Assembly: GCF_965363235.1 (NCBI RefSeq)
Contig: NC_134846.1
Location: forward strand, 57,339,121-57,403,120
Direction: 5' to 3'
Source of the DNA: Mytilus galloprovincialis
Taxonomy: Eukaryota; Mollusca; Bivalvia; Mytilida; Mytilidae
DNA length: 64,000 nt
Under the pieces are notes generated by a model. It worked only from the letters and a program-made list of their open reading frames with translations, was not told the DNA's origin and did no database searches. How positions within the stretch are numbered: position 1 is the stretch's first letter; each line of letters begins with the position of its first letter. Positions 23,901 through 38,900 of the stretch are shown piece by piece. Both the position numbers and the translations under genes were made by a program.

Positions 23901-26900
23901 CCATTATGTTTCCCTGGTTGTTGTTGTTGTTGCTATTGTATCCAACTTGGGCCATGTTATAATTAGGATTCATTCCGCTCTGAAACAAAAAAATAAACAT
24001 TCATCCAAATGTTATTGCAGGTTCTTTTCATTATTAAAATACACATATTGAATACAGGTAGATAGTTTAGAGGTAATATGTAACACCTTAGAATAAGGCT
24101 GTCGTAACTGCCATAAAAAGAGTTATTTGAGAAATGCTACTGTAAATTCAGAAAGTATTGCGAGGTTTTCATTAATGCAAATAATGCGGCTGGGTGAGTC
24201 CCAATAATTATATTCTCATTTTTGTCCATTCTTGAGAAATCACAATAATGAATGCAAGTTAACTGATCTGATGCTGATTATAATTATATCAGTTTAATAG
24301 AAGATTTTTATACAAGATTTTATGCAGTAGACTACTGTAGTGTAATTTTCCCTTTAGTCCAATTTAAAAAAAAAAGGGAAAATAATTTTGTATTTCCTCT
24401 AACAAGTAGTTAAAATTTAAACCATTTAATAAATACATTCAACGCATCTAAATATAGCAAAAACGAATTGAGTCAGCACAAAAATTAGTGTCACTCAGGT
24501 TAAAAGAAATGCAGATATTTTTACAATGTTTAAAGGCATAATTCATAGCATTCTAAATATAATATAGGTTACTCTCAGTTGGTGCAATAAAAAGACAACG
24601 TCATAAGACAAATGTAAGACATTTCAGTCAGTTAAATAATAGGAAACAAACTATTTGTGAAATATTAATAAAAGAACATTTTGTCCACAACTGATCATCC
24701 TTCATGAGAGGGTGTGATCTAATAATTATAAGAATGAATTTAGATGATGTAATTTTATATTCAATCTATTTTTCAACCTTGTATAATTTTATAATTTCCT
24801 GAATACTTTCCTGCATAATCAATTTAAATGCTTCCCTACTTCACATTTTATATTGTTCTACCTTTGATACTGTGTGAATGAGCATCAAATACTAAGACAT
24901 CTACTTAATCTTCTTTTCAATGAATGCCAAGTTTGATGTACAATTTTTCGAAATTTTTAACTTAATTTCAAACATGGAAAGGCTTCTAGAATTGTTTGGA
25001 AAAAGATAAATGCACACCTTACAAAAATTCTAAAGACCAGTCGGTCACAAAAAACACTTGTCTGATCCCAGTGACTAGTAAAATTTAGCTCAGGCTAGTA
25101 GCTATATATAGAACATACAATAACCAAATACTCCACAGGGCGCAGCTTTATACGACCGCAGTGGTCGAACCCTGAACAGTTGGGGCAAGTATGGACACAA
25201 CATTCAAGCTTGATACAGCTCTAAATTTGGATTGTGATTAAGTAGTTGACACATCATAGGTTTCAGACACAGAATGAATGTGATCTAATGAACTTAAAAA
25301 TTGTTTTTGCTATTGAGCAATACACTAAGCTGTTGAATATTAATCCCCTCAAAAAAAAATATTTGTTGAAAAATTCTTTTTAATTTCTGAAATTTGAAAT
25401 GAGAAAAATTTTACACCCCTACCTACCCCCACTCCCCTCCCACATTTTTTTTCACCTCCCTTGTTTCCTTATCAAAAAAATAATCTCAATCAAAATTTCG
25501 AATGGAAGTTGCAACAATTGAAAATTTCTTGCTATTGCACAATACTGTGCAATTGAAGATTTCTTGCTATTGCTGAATACTGTGCACTTGAAAATTTCTT
25601 GCTATTGCACAATACTTAATATAATAATTTTGGATCCTGATTTGAACCAACTTGAAAACTGGACCCATAATCAAAAATCTATGTTTAGATTCAGCATATC
25701 AAAAAAGCCCAAGAATTCAATTTTTGTTAAAATCAAACTTAGTTTAATTTTGGACCCTTTGGACTTTAATGGAGACCAATTTGAAAACAGGACCAAAAAT
25801 TAAGAATCTACATACAGTTAGATTTGGCATATCAAAGAACCCCAATTATTCAATTTTTGATGAAATCAAACTAAGTTTAATTTTGGACCCCGATTTGGAC
25901 CAACTTGAAAACTGGGCCAATAATCAAAAACTTAAGTACATTTTTAGATTCAGCATATCAAAGAACCCCAAGGATTCATTTTTTGTTAAAATCAAACTAA
26001 GTTTAATTTTGGACCTTTTGGACCTTAATGTAGACCAATTTAAAAACGGGACCAAAAATTAAGAATCTACATACACAGTTAGATTCGGCATATCAAAGAA
26101 CCCCAATTATTCAATTTTTGATGAAATCAAACCAAGTTCAATTTTGGACCCTTTGGGCCCCTTATTCCTAAACTGTTGGGACCAAAACTCCCAAAATCAA
26201 ACCCAACCTTCCTTTATGGTCATAAACCTTGTGTTTAAATATCATAGATTTCTATTTACTTATACTAAAGTTATGGTGCGAAAACCAAGAATAATGCTTA
26301 TTTGGGCCCCTTTTTGGCCCCTAATTCCTAAACTGTTGGGACCTCAACTCCCAAAATCAATCCCAACCTTCCTTTTGTGGTCATAAACCTTGTGTTTAAA
26401 TTTCATTGATTTCTATTTACTTATACTAAAGTTATTGTGTGAAAACCAAGAATAATGCTTATTTGGGCCCTTTTTTGGCCCCTAATTCCTAAACTGTTGG
26501 AACAACTACTCCCAAAATCAATCCCAACCTTCCTTTTGTGGTCATAAACTTTGTGTCAAAATTTCATAGATTTCTATTTACTTAAACTAAACTTATAGTT
26601 CGAAAACCAAGAAAATGCTTATTTGGGCCCTTTTTGGCCCCGAATTCCTAAAATGTTGGGACCAAAACTCCCAAAGTCAATCCATACCTTCCTTTTGTGG
26701 TCATAAACCTTGCGTTAAAATTTCATAGAGTTCTATTCCCTTTTACTAAAGCTAGAGTGCGAAAACTAAAAGTATTCGGACAACGACAATGACGACGCCA
26801 ACGTGATACCAATATACGACCTAAAAATTTTCAATTTTTGCGGTCGTATAAAATCTAAGTACATGTTTAGATTCAGCATATATATATATCAAAAAACTCC

Positions 26901-29900
26901 AAGAATTCAATTTTTGTTGAAATCAAACAAAGTTTAATTTTGGACACCAATTTGGACCAACTTGAAAACTAGGCCAATAATAAAAAATCTAAGTACATAT
27001 TTAGATTCAGCATATCAAAGAACCCCAAGAATTCAATTTTTGTTAAAATCAAACTTAGTTTAATTTTGGATCCCTTGGACCTTAATGTAGACCAATTTGA
27101 AAATGGGACTAAAAATAAAGAATCTACATACACAGTTAGATTCGGCATATCAAAGAACCCCAATTATTCAATTTTTGATGAATTCAAACAAAGTTTAATT
27201 TTGGACCCTTTGGACCCCTTATTCCTAAACTGTTGGGACCAAAACTCCCAAAATCAATCCTAACCTTCCTTTTATGGTCATGAACCTTGTGTTTAAATTT
27301 CATAGATTTCTATTTTCTTACACATAAGTTATGGTGTGAAAACCAAGAAAAATGATTATTTGGGCCCCTTTTTGGTCCCTAATTCCTAAATTGTTGGGAC
27401 CTCAACTCCCAAAATCATTCCCCACCTTCCTTTTGTGTTCATAAACCTAATGTGAGTTAAATTTCATTGATTTCTATTTACTTATACTCAAGTTATTGTG
27501 CGAAAACGAAGAATAATGCTTATTTGGACCCTTGTTTGGCCCCGAATTCCTAAACTGTTTGGACCAAAACTCTCAAAATCAATCCCAACCTTCCTTTAGT
27601 GGTCATAAACCTTGTGTCAAAATTTCATAGATTTCTATTTACTTAAACTAAAGTTATAGTGCGAAAACCAAGAAAATGCTTACATGGGCCCTTTTTGGCC
27701 TCTAATTCCCAAACTGTTGGAACCAAAACTTCCAAAATCAATCCCAACCTTCCTTTTATGGTCATAAACCTTGTGTTTAAATTTCATAGATTTCTATTCA
27801 CTTATACTAAAGTTATAGTGCGAAAACCAAAAGTCTTCGGACGCCAACGACGACGCCAACGTGATACCAATATACGACCAAAAATTTTTTAATTTTTGAG
27901 GTCGTATAAAAATAATTTGCAGCTACACATCTCACGCCAATCATCATTATCAAGCAGTGTTAGGGAGGTAATCAAGTAATCAAACATATATATATAGAAC
28001 AGTGTTCTTCAAATTTTTAATTGGAATACCTCCCCTTCACTGCTTTTAAATTTTCTAAATTGTCCTTTAACCAGAAAAAACCCTTGTTTCCACCTTTTTT
28101 TGTCCCTAGTTGCTTGATGATTTTAACTATACCTCCCCCCCCCCCTTTTCCACCATAATCATCCCTTTGTAGTATGGAAACTTTTCAGAGAGATTTATAC
28201 ACTTAAACACACGTTATTGACTGAAACTAAAAAAAAATGCTTATTTTGGCCCCTTTTTTAGCTCCAAATTCCTACACAGTTCCTCCATAACCCCCAAAAT
28301 CAATCCAAACCTTCTACCTGTGGTATTAAACATTGATGGTACAATCAATTGAAATGATATACACAAGTTTATTTCCTGAAAGTAGAAAAATGCTTCTGTT
28401 GGGCCCCTTATTCCAAAACGGTAGGGACCATCATCCCAAAAATCAATCCCAACATTCCTTTTGAGGTAATAAACCTTTTTATAAAATTTCATAGAGGTCC
28501 ATTCACTTACACTAAAGTTATTATCCGGACACCAAATGTGTCTTTGGACAACGACACAAGACAATGACATCATACCATTATACGAACGCAATTTTTTTTT
28601 GCAGTCGTATAAAAACTTCATAGGAGCTGATAAACTGACCTTTATTTTTACATAATATAACTTGGTAAAACAGAGATATATGTCTTGCCTTTAAGTTATT
28701 TGGATAGTAAAATGCAAATTTAGGAATTAAAATAGTCATACTTCCACATGCAGAAGTGTGCAAAATATTCATATTCAACTTATACATGTAAACTAACTAA
28801 AGCTCTGAAGGTTAAAAGATCACAACTGAGGGAGCATGTTCAAATAATCCCCTTGGAAATGAGATGTGCCAATTCTTATATAACTGCATACCAAATATCA
28901 TTGACCTATAACTAGTGGTTCCAATAACTTGACCTAATCACAAACTACATGTAGTCTTTCTTAATTATATGACTCAGTCAAAGTGAGACAAAAATCATTG
29001 GAATCAAAATTTGAATTTGAAAAGGTTGATTAATTATAATTCAAAGTCAACAAAACTTGGAAAGCAGCTTCAAAGAAATCAGAATAATAGGCAGAAATGT
29101 CTCAGGATCTGTACTTCAGTAATATGCATCGACTAACTACCGGTAATCATGGTAATTGTAAATTGCTAATATTTGTAAATTGTTTATGCAGACAACTTTT
29201 AAAAAATATGTTTTTAAGTAAATTGAGCAAAGTAGAATGATTTAAATTTTAAAATAAAACCGGTTTTAAACATTGAACAAACCAGATTGACAATACACGG
29301 TACACAAGCAAATGTAAACCACATGTTAATTCTTCAGGATAAACCATTTAAACATGGGAAATCATGATGTAACTGTCAACCTTAAATGACAGTGGAACCT
29401 TGATTAACTTGAATTGTAAGGTTACATCTCTACTAAGGTCATATGTCAAGGTTTTATTGCATAAAACTCTAAACAGAGTGCAGGCCCGCTTATTATTTTA
29501 AAAAAAAAAATTCAAACCAATATCCTTTTCATTTCATTAAGTAGTATGCATATCAAAATGTTTATCTGTTGTAGTTGAAGACATTTTACTCCTGAAATGT
29601 CATACAGAGACAAATTGCTGAGACTGAATCAAATTTTATCTGTAGATTAATAAACATCATCGTTAAAGGCAGTAAGGTGACCTATAGTTGTTAATTTCTG
29701 TGTCATTTTGGTCTCAGGTAAAGAGTTGTCTTATTTTGAATCATACAACATCTTTTTTATATATCCCTTGTGCCAAAACTAGAAATACAGATAGAGACAA
29801 GAATTCTATAAATAGAAATTGTACTTGATTGGTAAAAAAAAATTGAAGGGAAAAAAAATTATTATACAGAAATGCACATGTTATAGTTTTAATACTGATC

Positions 29901-32900
29901 ATGAGGTTTAAATGATCATTTAAAAACATGTTTGTGATGTCCATTCATTCGTTTATCATGGACGTCATATGTATAGAAGCAATTATATGCTCCCAATAAA
30001 AAGATGTGTCGTATCATATCTAATTTCTGTCAGCCTTAAATGACAATACAGTACAAAATATGAAAACCACCATTATTGAATGCCTGACTTCCTTACACAT
30101 TCAGTTATCATAACTTCAGCAGTAAAAAAATCAATGCACTATTTTTGTACCATTCATGTGTTATTATAAAGCCCTTCAGAGGCAAAGATTGTAGAATTCC
30201 AAAGATTATCTTTTACTTTAATTTGCAAAATCAATATTCCCGGTTATACACACTGAGTGAGTAGGCCGTAAAAGCATTTGAAAAGGAGATACTATTAGTT
30301 ATCTTGGTGTAATCAGGGGTGTACAGAATTTTACACCGTTGTTGAAAATTCATACACCCTGAGGCGCAGCCGAATGGGTGTATGAATTTTCAACAACGGT
30401 GTAAAATTCCGTACACCCCTGATTACACCAAGATAACGAATTTATTTCTTATGAACAATTCCTTTACTCATTTTGAAACCAGGATGTTAAATTGAAAAAT
30501 TGGTAATGAAAAATTTACAGTGTAACATTTTTTCAATGTCCATGTTGCTGCGCATTGTAAAATACTTTTTACTTAATTTTTGGAAAAAATCAGAATTTTT
30601 TTTGTGTTCTTTGAGTTTTTCGGGGGAAAAAAAATTTAAAATATTTTTAAAAAATTTTTTAATTTTTTTTTTTTTTTTGAAATTTTTTAACATTTTATTT
30701 TGATTATTTTTTTTTTCAATATCTTGGCAAAAAAAAAAATTCTGAAATTTTTAGCAAAATTTTATTTATCCCCAGGTGAACCAGGGTGGGGTGTTATTTA
30801 CACCGGGGTAATTAACCAATCAGATTGCAGTATTTTTGCTGCATAAGAAATAAATTCTTATACAAACAAATGTTCATGTTTTAGTATCTTGAGCCTTAAA
30901 AGAAAGAATAGTTAAGATTTTCAGAATGTGAAGTAATCAGGTAATTGTATGCTTGTCTCTGTCATAAATTCAAGTAGCAAATAACAAGTAGCTCAAATTA
31001 CCAGATGATAATAATCTTTTTAGTAAATATCTAAAGTGCAGTAATCACAATAGCCAAATGCCCTACTTATGGTTTACTCCATAGACACTCTGACCTTGAC
31101 CATGTTGACCTCAATTATCAAAATGGCAGCTACTCCTCTCATTCAAATATTTGAATCTTTTCCAACTTTAAAAGTCTTTTTGTTTTCTATAGGTTTTCTA
31201 ATTTTGAACATTGTGCAAGCAATAATCAATCACCCCCCTTTTATGAAACAGAGTGTAAAATTTGTCGCCACAGTTATGGGTCACCAATTTCCATGTTCTC
31301 TCTTTAGACAGCGCTCGGGCCTTGGGGTCCTATGATCTCAACAATTACTTGAAAGGCTGTCTAAGGACAGAGTAATTTCAGACATGTCTGTTGGTACACA
31401 TGAACCTATAGTACGCTATGATTGTATCATTTAAACAGTAGTATGTTTACTTACCACATTATGGGCTTGTGGAGCTTGGATATACCCTGTATGTTGCATT
31501 CTTACATTAGATGACACAGTAGTATGTTTACTCACCACATTGTTGGCTTGTGGAGCTTGGATATACCCTGTATGTTGCATTCTTACATTAGATGACACAG
31601 TAGTATGTTTACTCACCACATTGTGGGCTTGTGTAGCTTGGATATACCCAGTATGTTGCATTCTTACATTAAATTGACCACCATACCCTTCATCTTTATA
31701 ATGATTCATGTTTACTCACCACATTGTGGGCTTGTGGAGCTTGGATATACCCTGTATGTTGCATTCTTACATTAGATTGACTACCATACCCTTCATCTTT
31801 ATAGTGATTCATTCCACCTGTAATAGAATCAATCAATGATGAGTCAATGCAAAATTGTCTCTTAATAATATAAAAGTACTTTCTTTTTGAACATTTCATA
31901 AAATACTTTATGAATATGGTCTTACATCTCAAACGTCATGAGTAAATCAATTCATAATACTTAGTAAGATCTGTTTTATGAATCATTACAGATCTGACAT
32001 GCAAAATACAAAGCAAAAATATTGTGCAATGTTTGGATCTTTCAACAAGAAAGAAAAGTTGTACTTTGAAGTTCTTTCTACAATGTACATGATGTACTAG
32101 CTATCAAGACATAAAATGGCCAGCACTGACCAAATGATATTCACAAAATAGTCCAATGTGAAGGGGCAGGCACAATCAATTTATTATTTAATATCTGCAT
32201 CTTTTCAAATGATTTCACTGGTATTCAGCTGATCCCAGTTTTTAATACAACTACTATAATTCAATGAGATTTATGAATAATACTTCAGATATCTCATTGA
32301 GTCGTGGACTTGACCCTGTGAACCATTGGCCAAATTTTTATTTGAACAATTTTTACAATGGTACGACTAGACAAACTTTGGGTTCTTGATTCATATATCA
32401 ATTCTAAGATACAGTATCCATGACCAAAAAGTATCAAACTATGCATAGCTTTGGTTGCAGATCCAGGATTTTTTTTAAAAGAGGCTAGGTGACAACTTTT
32501 TTACAGGAAACGTTTTATATGGAAAATATCTATAATAAATGCCAAGAAATTAAGAAACAAGAATGTGTCTATAGTACACAGATGCTCCACTCGCACTATA
32601 ATTTTCTATGTTTATAATATAATTAGTGGACCGTGAAATTGGGGTAAAAATTTAATTAGGCTATTAAATTAGAAAGATCATACCATAGGAAACATGTGTA
32701 CTAAGTTTGAAGTTGATTGGACTTCAACTTCATCAAAACTTCCTTGACCCAAAAATTTAACCTGAAAGATGGACAGACAGACAGACGAACCGACAGACCC
32801 CACAGACCAAATCAAAGAGCAGATTGCTCTGAGGGATACGATTGCCATTGTTTTCAATGCCACATGTATACATGTAGCTGGATAATATTATTTTCAAAAC

Positions 32901-35900
32901 TAATTCAACTGCACATGTAAAATGTAATTTACGTAATCTGAATAGTTACAATATAGTCAATCCCGGTTAAAAGAGTATGAACAATGTACTTAGGCCTATT
33001 GCGTTTTATTTTTGTACTATCAATTCCAAGTTTACTTTCCATAGCAGTCACTGAGACTCAAAGTGAGAGAAGTATTTCACTTCGTATCTTATCATCTATT
33101 TTCCTACGTTAATTCTTGGAGGAACCCCATTCCTAACTCTTTAAATATTTAATTTCCTTTGGGTCAGTGATCATGACTCCTTTCCGTGCACATTCCTCGG
33201 TTTAAATTACGATCGTTTTTAATATTATACGACGTTTATCGACAGAACGAGCTAAATAAAACGTGTTGTTTTGATTCAGAATTCACAGAATTTACTTCCG
33301 GAAGGGAGACAACTCGGAACGATAATATGGAAGACTCCATTTCGCCTGAAGGGGTGTTCTACAACTTTACGATGTGGACTAAATTTATTTTAATTTAAAT
33401 GACGCATATGATTTAAAATTATGCAACAACAATAACCCTCAATAGCAGACATACATAGAAAGGATCCCATGAGTTATAAGTTAATCAATCGAGTGGGGAA
33501 TCCGGAGCAACCATTTAACCTAGTACCCCTTGAAGTCAAGAAAACTATACGCATGCGCATAATTACCTAAACAAACCCTGTAGTAAGAATGTATATTAAA
33601 CCTAAATGGTTCTCTATTTTCTATGGAAGTACAATATCAAATATCAGTTTAATAATGGTTTCATATAAGTAAAACTCCACTTCACTTCTTATATGACAGA
33701 AATAGATTTATCGGAATTCAGAGAACTCTCGCATTTTTAACACAACTGGGGAATTTCCTCTGACGCGTTTCTAAATTTATAAAAGCACTAAATATAAATA
33801 CTGCTTGATTCTGATTTTCCGTGTTGTTAAAAACACGCATATAAGTCAAGGGAAATATCAAACATGAAGATTATGAAAAGAACATTATAGGAAAGTTGTT
33901 TAAGTTCAATCCCTTTGTTTGTTTATACCTTTTAAACCAAGACAATCCAAGAATCTGAGATGGTCCTTAATGTTTAGAATAAAACAGTTGACGTGAGGGC
34001 ATTGTCTTGAGCCACTGGTATAAGTCTACAGATTGCTTGAAAGCAATCGTATCCCAAAAACATAATGCCCCTCTACTATCGTAGATGGGGCATAACAAAA
34101 AATTTAACCTGAAGAGGGACAAGACGGACCAATGAATGAAGGGACCCACAGACCAGAAAACATAATACTCCTCTACTATCGTAGGTGGGGTATAAAAACA
34201 TTATTTTTCAAGGGCAAAAACTCATTTATGAGTTAATTTACTATTACTGGTCCAGTAGATTTATGAAAGATTTTTTTAAAATGTTTATGATGATAACAAA
34301 TACAAACATGACAGTGATGCAGACAGCAATAGCTGGCCCTAGTGATATAAAAACCAATGGAGGCTTTAATCATTATTAGGTTGATGTTAAAACTATATTT
34401 TCCTGAGAAAGAATGCAATTTAGTAAAGTTAAATCTAAAATCAATCAGAGTTGGGAATTGGCAAAATGCCAATACAACCAGTGTTATTTTACTAGGAAAA
34501 TTTTGTAAACTCTGACAATATATTAACAATGAATGTCCTCTTTAATGTTTTACATTTAATTGTGATGTTGCAATTGGGTTCTATCAAAAAAGATATTAGC
34601 AACTTCTGATAATACTACATACATACATATATTATGTATATACAAGTTACTTGGCAACTGAAACAGAACTTTTAGAAGGAAACTATTTTAAATAATGAAT
34701 AATTTCTTCCGAACAGTCATGACTGTAAAACATCTATGTTTGATGTCTTTAACTTTTTTACTCAAAGCATTGATTAATTAATATCATAACAATTTTAATT
34801 GGTATCACACTTGTATATTAATATACACCAGTACAATAAATACATGGAAATATCATACATTTTTCCTAAATCGAAAACTTAGTACTGTAATTAGCTCGAA
34901 CAATAATAAATAATACACTTTCTCAGACTATCTATAAATAGACAAAAATGTTTTAAATATCACCTGATTTCAGTGTTGCTTACCATGAGATGGCTTTTAA
35001 AATGTGTTTCCCACAGTGAAATAATTAAACTTACACATAAATTCAAGATCAAGCAAAATAAAAACTCAAGTTGCCCTTTACTTTTTTTTTTTTTATCAAG
35101 CTATAAATATCAAAGTTATTGTGTATCTGATTAAAGCATATGTTTTCATCTATTAAAGAACACATGTAATTAGTATTAAAACAATTCTATTTCCCCAATT
35201 TATACCTCCATACATGTATACACAAATCTATGTACTTTTACAATTTGAATCAGCAAAACAATCATATACAGCATGTTCACATATGTAAACCTTTTTCCTT
35301 AGCAGTATATATCGTTACTAAAAATTAATGGGACATCAAGGGGGACAATTTTTGACTGATGTCTTATATATATACCAGAACCAACAAGTCTACTAGACAG
35401 AAAAACTTTCTTTAATTCTTTGATGATTACATATGCAGGCTGATATACTGATATATCTATATTTTACTAATAATGTAGCTGACTATAGGTGCTACTTTAA
35501 TATCATTTACTGTTCATACTTTTGTACTTTAAATACAATTTCTTATTGTTTTAGTTATGTAACACTAACATTGTCTGTCTGAATACACAGCTGGTTAATA
35601 AGATCAAAAGCAGCCTTATTAACATTATGTACATTAACTACCAGCTAGAGGCTTAAAAAGGAATGTGTATCACCAACTCAACATCTACATGTACATTGTA
35701 TCCTCAAACAATTGTAAGATATCCCTTATAAAACATGTACATAAACAACATTTTAAGGGGTTAATTGGTCCATAGGGTTCAATATCTCTATATAATTACA
35801 TTAGATGTATGTTTCATTATGTTTCATTATAATACCTTATTCTGATTGGCTACACTGCAGTCTCGCGTTATTCCTTAAGCAATTGCATAACACAATAAAA

Positions 35901-38900
35901 TTTATCATTCATGATCACATGAGGTCCCACAATAAAGTGCACAGGTATATTAAATATAAATTAACTTGATAAAAATCGTGTTTTCATGATCCTAGCTAAA
36001 AAATAAAATTATAAGTATAGAATGCTTCTTTTTGTAACTTCATAAGGTTGTAAAAGCTTTGACCATGCACACATTTTTAGAATGAAGCACTGACGTGCTT
36101 CATACAAAATGTACTTCGTTCAACGCTTTTACACCCCAAAGTTACAAAAAAAAGCATTCAATTTATATTAAATAAATGTTTTTGTAAAAGAAAATATAAC
36201 AAAGTTTCATGAAATCCTGTTGTGTGGTTTCAGAGGAGTTGCAATGACAAACTGTTGCAGTAGTAAGTTTTGACCAAAGTTAAAGGGGCATAACTCAAGG
36301 AAAATTTTCTGTTGATATGCACATCTACATAGTATGTCTTTATCTGTTAGTGTTGTGATGACAAGAAGAGGACTGACGTGGGATATAATTATATTTTTTA
36401 GTTGTAAATGAAGAAACAAGGAGCCAGCTGCAAATCTATATCTTATCAATAAAAAATAAATTTGAGAAGGCTACATTTGAATAACAGGTATTACAAAAGG
36501 AATTGATATATGGATAGAGAATAATACATGGCAAAATCGGTATCATATGACATATCATCCCGAGATACCAATATCAGCCCGAGGGCCTTTAGACCTGAGG
36601 GATGATACTGGTCGAAGGTGATATGGCATGTGATTCAGATTTTGCCATGTTTTATACGCTTTATCATATATTTCAACAGGAGAGTTGCTTTCTGATCCCT
36701 AGCACCTGGGTAACCGTCAGTTCTACTTTTATCTTGTTTCAAAAGAACTGCTCAATTACTCATCTGTAGCACCTGGGTTACCTAACAATTTGAGAGCTGT
36801 TAATTAAAAAAATATTTTGTTTATTGTATTTTTTTGTGTGTTTTGTATGGTATTTAATTAAGTTCTTTTTAATAGTTGCATATTCTGTGTCAGAAAATAC
36901 GAATTCTATATATGTGAAGTCACATGCCTAACAATGAATCTCAATAAATTGCGTCACGCCCGAATGACCGTTCATTTAGGACACATTTTGCGGAAAAGAT
37001 TGTTGTACCCTGAACAATTGGGGCAAGTATGGACACAACATTCAAGCTTGATTTAGCTCTAAATTGGGATTGTGATCAAATTTTTAACATAATATGAGTT
37101 ACTGACACAAAACAAATGTCAAGATCTTACAAATCTATTGTGCAATACTGTGCAATTAAAGAATTCTACTTCAATCTTTTAAAAAATTTGGAATTTGAGA
37201 AATTTGGAAAATAAAAATTGAAAACTACTACCACCCCCCTTTTTTCGCAATAAGTCCAAAACCTGACATTCCTTTATACATAATTTACAAGTAATGTATG
37301 GGAGGTATATCCGAACACATCCAACATTGTATGTTAAATGTTTTTGAATTAACTCCCTTACACTGCTTTGAAATTATCTTAATCGTCCATTGACCAGAAA
37401 AACCTAGTTTTTCCCCCTTTTTTTGCCCCTAAATCTAAAACATTTTGAGCCATAACCCCGAAAGTCACTGCTAACCCTCCCTTCATGGTATGGAAACTTG
37501 TAGCATCATTTCAGAGAGATTCATACACTTAAACACACGTTATTGTTTGAAAACTGAAAAAATGCTCATTTTGGGACCCCTTTTTGTCCCCTAATTACTA
37601 AACTATTGTGACCATAACCCCCAAAATCAATCCCAACCTTCCTTTAGTGGTGTTGAACCTACTGGGAAAACTTTATAGAGATCCATTCTTTAAACTAAAG
37701 TTATTTTCCGGAAACTTCGGTTGACGACGACATGATTGCATTATAATATTCAAAAAAAATTTGCAGTCGTATAAAAAATAGTAGGGTGTGATAAAGGGTG
37801 CAATAATGGGTATGATAAAGGGTGCGCATCAAAGTTGCGCGACATGGATTAAACAGCAAGCTATTTATCAAATGTTCAAAACTACTGTATTTACTACTAA
37901 ATATATGATAAATATATATACAACTTGTCTAAACATCAACCAAACAATGTTAGATCTGTAAATTTGCTTTCGCAAATTTTGTATGCTTCCCTCGCCAGGA
38001 TTTGAACTCATGCTAAATATACATGTACTTACATGTACAAGATTAGAATTTTTTACAATCATAATGTTCATCTCAAATAGATGTCATGGATATACATGTA
38101 TATTTGACAGATAACACTGATTGTAAAGGGAAATAACTCCAGACCACATATCTTTTTTCATAATAGACATGACACATGTGAATTAAGTTTTCTTCATCCT
38201 CTTTACTAGTCAATAATGTTATATAGTGAATATCTTTTTAGCTTAAACTTATTTCCAAAATAATATTAATTTGGACGACAGCATGGTCATCTTTCATACA
38301 ATAACTGAGGTCACTGACCCAGTAAGGAATTACCTGTCACTTTTATTATGTAATCATTATCTATGTAATCATTATACAATCAATTGATGATCAACAGCTC
38401 AACATGTATCACATGCCATTAACCCTTCATTCAATTAATCTAAAACAATGGGTTTATAGAAATGATTGGCAAGATAACATGTCACTATCAGTCTTAAAAC
38501 ATGACAAAAGCAAAACAAAAGCAAAATGACTCTTAGATGACAAGTTTGCAATATTGCAAATTTAATTCCCAAGGAAAACAATAATGATGCATAAGAAAAA
38601 CACTTATTACACTGTCACACCATTTTTCTTGAGTTAGATTGTCATCTAGATCACTATTGTGTTATTTTATAATGCAACTAATAGCCTACATGTGTGTCAA
38701 ACTTACCAAACATACTCTGTCTGAGGATGTGGACACTCTCCAGTATTTTGTCAACATGTTCTTGTGCAACTCCCATAGCCTGCAACTGTGGCTGTTGAAG
38801 CTGGCATACCTGTAAACATAACAATAGTATAAGAACCACATTTCAAAAGATTTGCCTGAGGAAGCCATTTTGCAAATTATTTGTGGTGTTACTTACAGAC

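Noticed and set aside
23974..24000. Upstream ATG giving MFIFLFQSG at the start of the 1291-codon frame
   Set aside because: The first codons are the pyrimidine tract and cag of the splice acceptor; exon 3 joins at 23979 in phase.
33290..33360. acttccggaagggag (Ets-like site) followed by ATG at about 33328, considered as a promoter or first exon
   Set aside because: No donor and no recognisable peptide followed. It lies inside intron 2 of the TCF20-like gene and the motif alone is weak.
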